From Gordionus sp. m RMFG-2023 (Eukaryota; Nematomorpha; Gordioida; Chordodea; Parachordodidae): DNA of 64,000 nt. The stretch covers positions 48,936,569 through 49,000,568 of the forward strand of contig NC_088776.1 in assembly GCF_954871325.1 (NCBI RefSeq), given 5' to 3'. Positions within the stretch are counted from its first letter, which is position 1; every line of letters starts with the position of its first letter. A program made the position numbers and the translations under genes. Below, piece after piece: positions 59,150 to 64,000 of this stretch. Under the pieces are notes generated by a model. That model did no database searches. It was not told the DNA's origin and saw only the letters and a program-made list of their open reading frames with translations.

Positions 59150-60560
59150 CATAAATATGAAACGGTTTTATTGGGGTATTAATGAAAGGGGAAGCATTTA
59201 CCAGATTAAAAACAGATTGTGTAATGCACCAATATTGGCGCATTATGATAGAGATAGATAATGAGTTGTATATTTCGACTGATGTTTACAATAAGGGTAT
59301 GGGAGCAAAGAATGTTCCATGTTAAGAAGGATGGTCATGAGAGACCTATTGGATTTATGTTTAAAGTATGGACAAGTGTCGAAAATAATATTTCATTATT
59401 GAGAAAGAAGGGTTTGCAATAGTTTGGCAGTTATAAATGAAGAAAATGTTTAGTAGGTAAGAGTTTTGGGATATATACAGATCCCAAACCTTTTGTAAAT
59501 TTATTTGGTGCACATCCGTTAAAATTATATGATATGTCACTAAAGCTAGATAAACGAGCTTTGTATTTATTCGTGTGAGTTCATTTTAAATTATAGAAGG
59601 GGAAATATCAAACATGATGGTTTATGGAAATTGATTAACGCGTATACCATTTCTTTAGATAATTGAACTGAATATATGATATGATTTAAAAAAACTATAT
59701 TGGTAGATACAGACCTTATTAAAGTTAAAAGATTATTGCTGTATAAAAGTGGAAATAAAGCAGATATTAAAGAATATAAAGAAGGGTAACAATTATTCCT
59801 CATGAGCTAAGAAGATTTATATTAAATGAGTTACATGAAGGACATGAAGGACATATTGATGTATTCAGAATGATAGATGCAATGAAAAATTATTTTTTGG
59901 TGACCAGAAGTTATAAAAGACACTATGGTTTTTAGATGTAAAATTTGTATGAGTAATGCACCAACATTACGAAAAACAAAATCACAGGTACAGTCACACA
60001 AATTCTATCCAATTTAACTTGATTTTTTCGGATCTATAAAAAATTACGGATTGATAATTTTTGATGGGTACTCTCGATGGTTATAATTTATCAAAGTTAA
60101 AAATATCAATACCATTACCACTAAAATTAAATTAAACGAAAATACCAATAGAATTGTTATCAAATAAGAGACCAGCTTTTAGGTGGTATGACTTTGTAAA
60201 ATCTTTACAAAGTATGGGGATTATATTTTCACCCTGTGTATCATCCTTCCTCTAATGAGACGGAAAGGGCACGGATAACCAAATATATGATATATAAAGT
60301 AGGGAGTTGGGGTGATCTTATATAGGCAGATAAATAATTAAATTATCGCAATTCCGCTCATTTATAACTAAATCCTCGCCTGAAACTAAATTTTTGGGTA
60401 GATTATTAAGAAGGAAATGGAGTTTTTAGAGGATAATGACTAAAATGTGAAAGTGGGTACAAATAAAATTGGAACGAAGGTACTGTCATAGGGAGAATTA
60501 GTATTGTCATGTGGGGAAATTAAGATGGAATTAAATTATTTTAACTCATATTAATCAAAT
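59150..60560 (+). mobile_element. Degraded Ty3/gypsy-type pol fossil
   Basis: Scattered recognisable parts in the normal order: RNase H part at about 59190-59540 (YISTDVYNKGMGA), integrase finger region at about 59800-59960, integrase core at about 60000-60260. No LTRs were found. It is heavily broken, with many breaks, and clearly much older than the element at 8541. It lies between the two inverted hAT copies. Confidence 0.65.
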
Positions 60561-61560
60561 AGATCGACAATATATATTGCTACACGATTTAAATATATTT
60601 TAAAAAATGACATTAGTTTTTTATATAAAATTAAAATCCATCTTATGTATTCCCTTTCCCTTTTATTAATTATACAATATATAACAATTTTTAGTAAATT
60701 TAAATTATGATATTGTAAGGTTAAAATGTAACATATAATTTTAATCCATTAAGATTAATATGCCCTTATCCTCCACTTCACTATGTAGGGAATTTAGATC
60801 AGAATAAAACATGAAGCAAGGTTTATTTTATTAAATCAACTATAAATAATAATAATGTTTATTGGTCACAATAATTTGTACATATATATATACCTTTTCA
60901 GTTGATGATATATAAATCAAAATAAATTATATAAAAAGAATTTGAATATTATCTTATTAAATAAATAATATTCTGATTCAAAAAGTAAATGTATTATCTA
61001 AACTTGATCGAAAAGTAAAAAAGTTAATTGAAGAGCCTTACACTATATTCTGTCCGAATTAAGCTAATTTTAATATGACAAAAAAATAAAAAAATTTCTA
61101 GATAATAATAGCGGCAAATTAAATTATATTATATTTCAAAATTCATTTATACATTTTTTTATAAACGTAAATAATTTTATTCAAATTTCAAATATAATAA
61201 TAATATCACATAATAAAATATTAGTTATATATAATTTTAATTAATATATTTTGTGTTTTTAAGAAAGATGTATCTCAAAGTTTTAATCTGAAGAACCTTT
61301 TTGTCGCCAAAAACAACCTCTAAATAAACAGGAAAACTGGATGGGATAGGAGTTATATATTTATGAAGAGTGGTTTTTAGGGAACTCTTTTAATGTCGTG
61401 AGATCATATATGAAGGATTTCCAAAAGGAAAATATTATATAATCACTATTATTCATATCATCCTCATAATTTCATCAAAAATTCACGAACATGTTATCGT
61501 TCTGTTAGGTGATCTGATTTTAATAATTAAGTGAAAAATGACGAAATACAGTTTCAAAGC
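60561..61560. other. AT-rich stretch without a supported gene
   Basis: No long frame, conserved motif or paired repeat was recognised. Confidence 0.4.
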
Positions 61561-63384
61561 AGGGGCGTCACATCCTTGATAATCTCAGGGAGTTCAACTA
61601 AAAAAATTTATGGGGGCATAGCCTCCCTTCTCCCCTATTTGCGAGCCTTAGGAGTACGTTTGCTCGGCCTGTGGCTGGATTTTTTATTAATATATTATAC
61701 TTTTTAAATTTAAATTTGCAAATTCTGAACAATTATTCTGAATTTAATATTTTGTCATTTATTATGCATACAAATAATGAAAGCAATACAATACAAGATA
61801 TTTCTAAAGATAATATTTTTTAATACAAAATATTTATCCATTTATTACAATATTAAATATTTTTGATTTCGAATATAAAAAAAAATTTTTATTTAAAGAA
61901 TCACAAGTGATAAAAAAAAAGGTTAACCTACCTCAATTGATAATGTTTTTAAAAACCACACAAGGCAATATAATTCTTAGCATAAAACTAATATAATGTT
62001 GTGTTATCATTTTAGACAATGTTTTATAGAATGGACTAATACGGAAAAAAAAATTGTAAGGCCTTACCAAATAAATAATTCTTGAAGAAGAGAATATAAA
62101 CGACTAATCAAAATCATAAAACTATATGGTGGCTAGAGCTTCCTCGTGGAAGTCATTATGAAAGCTAGATAAGTTATTGAGAAAATTATTGTGAGATATT
62201 AAATTTCTAAAAGATTATCTATCATTTTTAATGTTATATAAAAGACAGAAAGTTGACCATTATTGCTCATCTAAATTATGCAACAAATGCTCTCAGAACT
62301 CAGCAGCAGGAGTAAGAATCTTAAATAAAAATAGCCACACAATAGATGCAATTTGAAGTCGTAACCATTACACTTACGATTTAAACGAATATCAGAATTT
62401 ATTATGTTAGATAAATTGATAAAGTCTTTAGAAGAAATAATTATGCAAATATATTGAAGCCTTGAGTTATATACACTGTAAGGATGACATATTAGATGAA
62501 TAATTTATTAACTAGAAAATAAGGACAAGAGTGATGTGATGAAAGCAATAAATATTTTATTTATTATTGATGCACCACCTCTAGTTAGTATATTATGTCA
62601 TAAAATAGTAGTTTGTAAAAATATCAAAAATATACTTGTAAATATTTAAATCAAAACTGTTTTTCAAAGAAGAAGAAAATAGCTTTCCCAAAAACACTTT
62701 AAGAAAGAGAAGGAAGGAAAGAAAGTTATCTAATAAGATTACATCGTCTGTAAAAGTGGCATTTTACCTAATATATTATAACCAATTTTATATAATAGAG
62801 GATTATCAATTATATATCTACTTACTTTTTATGAAGAAATCTCTTATACATGTTTAGACCTTGGAAAATTTTTAAGAAAAGGCATGGTAATTAAAAATGA
62901 ACTAGTGATTTTAAACTAGACTAATCAAAATATTAAATTTGTTAATTTTCAATTAATAAATGATTTTATTTATTTAATTAGGTTTATAATATAAGTATAT
63001 AAAAAAAATTAATTAAGCTTTAACTGTTAATGCAAAATTGACATTTAGACAATATAATTGATATTCCATTTTTAACATAGAATTTAATTGCGCAAGTTGA
63101 TATTGAAAATATAATTTATATGTATTAATCTAATCTAATAATTAAAATAACATTCATTTAATAAAAATTTAGATAGTATATTAATTTTTAAACATTGAAA
63201 TCAAATCTATATTTAATACTTAATAGAATAAAAGAAATCGTTTAGGGGGCTATCAAAATAATTTATTTTTATCTCAGGGGTTTATTAGAGAGCTATTAAA
63301 AATAAAATTTATTGCTTCAGGGGGTTATTTAAATTTTTCAAGGGGCTCGAGCCCCTGCGTGCTCTCTCATAGGCTAGCCAGGAT
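61561..63384 (-). mobile_element. Non-autonomous hAT element, copy 2 (inverted)
   Basis: Begins caggggcgtcacatcc and runs to about 63384, where gaaaaatttaaat-ccccctgaagc appears on the minus strand. It is an inverted relative of 55553-57836: gggggcatagcctccc, ccattctataaa-attgtcta and aagataagttattgag-type blocks correspond. The MITE nested in copy 1 is absent here, so it inserted after the copies separated. The right end is approximate. Confidence 0.75.
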
Positions 63385-64000
63385 TTTCTTAAGGAGGGAT
63401 TAAAAAATTATTAGGGGCTTTGCCCCCAGATTCTCTTTGGATGGGTCTTCGGCCCGCTTTTGCCCGGCCTTCGGCCGGGTTACCTTAGTCTATATATAGT
63501 TATAAAATATTTTTACAAGATACAAGGTAATTTTAATAAAAAAAAAACTGGAACAAATATGAAATATATTTCCATTAGTTTGTATAAAATATAATAATTA
63601 CTTGTATATAAATTAATATAAAAGCATGGTAATAATTAATTCCAAACAAGTATAAGAAATTTAATGATAAAAAGTAGTCATATAGTTGATATTCCTCTAT
63701 TATATAGAATTAGTTACAAAAAACTAGGTAAAATTCCACTTTTACAGACATATTTGACAGTTAGAGAATATGTTACAGTTAATATTTTTACTAATCAATA
63801 CTCTTGATAATAAATATAGCAACAATTAGCATTTAATTATTTAACGCCATCTATTTATTTTAAATAAAAAATGATATTAAAATTAATCTTTATATTATTC
63901 ATCCCACAATGTCTTTAAAAGATATTTTCTGATGTCCTTATCAATATTTTATAGTTTTCTGTAAAATTTATAATTCGCTATAGGTAAAAATTACTTGATT
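63385..64000 (+). mobile_element. Partial third copy of the same hAT family, runs off the window
   Basis: At 63715-63860 the words actaggtaaaattccacttttacag, atttgacagtta and taacgccatctatttatttt match 56145-56300 in the same orientation. A GC-rich block at 63420-63480 (ggcccgcttttgcccggcct) looks like a terminus. The end is outside the window. Confidence 0.55.

Overview
This is a strongly AT-rich piece of an animal genome, most likely an arthropod or another ecdysozoan. It is eukaryotic: GT-AG introns interrupt conserved coding blocks, AATAAA signals follow stops, and LTR, LINE and DNA transposons fill most of the space. The animal origin rests on a secreted chitin-binding (CBM14) protein with LDL-receptor class A modules, a HAX1-like protein and a ribosomal protein eS28 gene. 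The species cannot be named from this window. Most introns that I could phase are very short (38-159 nt; the CBM14 gene has two of 207 and 297 nt), so several real genes are invisible as long open frames and were rebuilt here from splice sites and matching phases.

Layout. 1-4.2 kb: fossil hAT elements and small inverted-repeat elements. 4.8-6.5 kb (minus): a multi-exon beta-propeller-like gene, incomplete at its 5' end. 6.7-13.8 kb: a satellite array of about 273-bp dimeric units, split by a young Ty3/gypsy-type LTR retrotransposon with 5-bp target duplications. 14.5-16.9 kb (minus): a ten-exon MULE-type transposase gene with two FLYWCH-like zinc fingers joined by five tiny phase-symmetric exons. 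17.6-18.6 kb (plus): a four-exon HAX1-like gene, divergent from it. 19-27.4 kb: nested hAT transposons, three with perfect or near-perfect 8-bp target duplications or terminal repeats. 31-32.5 kb (minus): the CBM14-LDLa-LDLa secreted protein. 34.7-36.1 kb: another hAT. 37.0-41.6 kb: a foldback-like element whose inverted ends are 14-bp minisatellites, carrying a Tc1/mariner-like MITE and a separate 400-bp inverted repeat. 46.6-49.0 kb: hAT fragment and a 5'-truncated RTE-like LINE with a 14-bp target duplication. 49.6-53.7 kb: a DNA transposon with about 590-bp terminal inverted repeats and a broken transposase. 54.6-54.9 kb (minus): a complete three-exon eS28 gene. 55.5-64 kb: two inverted copies (plus part of a third) of one hAT family around a degraded Ty3/gypsy fossil, with MITEs nested inside.

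The host genes are small islands (eS28, HAX1-like, CBM14-LDLa, beta-propeller) between transposon nests. There is no operon logic. The most unusual objects are the phase-symmetric microexon cassette in the FLYWCH-MULE gene, the minisatellite-ended foldback element, and the long-TIR transposon whose superfamily I could not assign.
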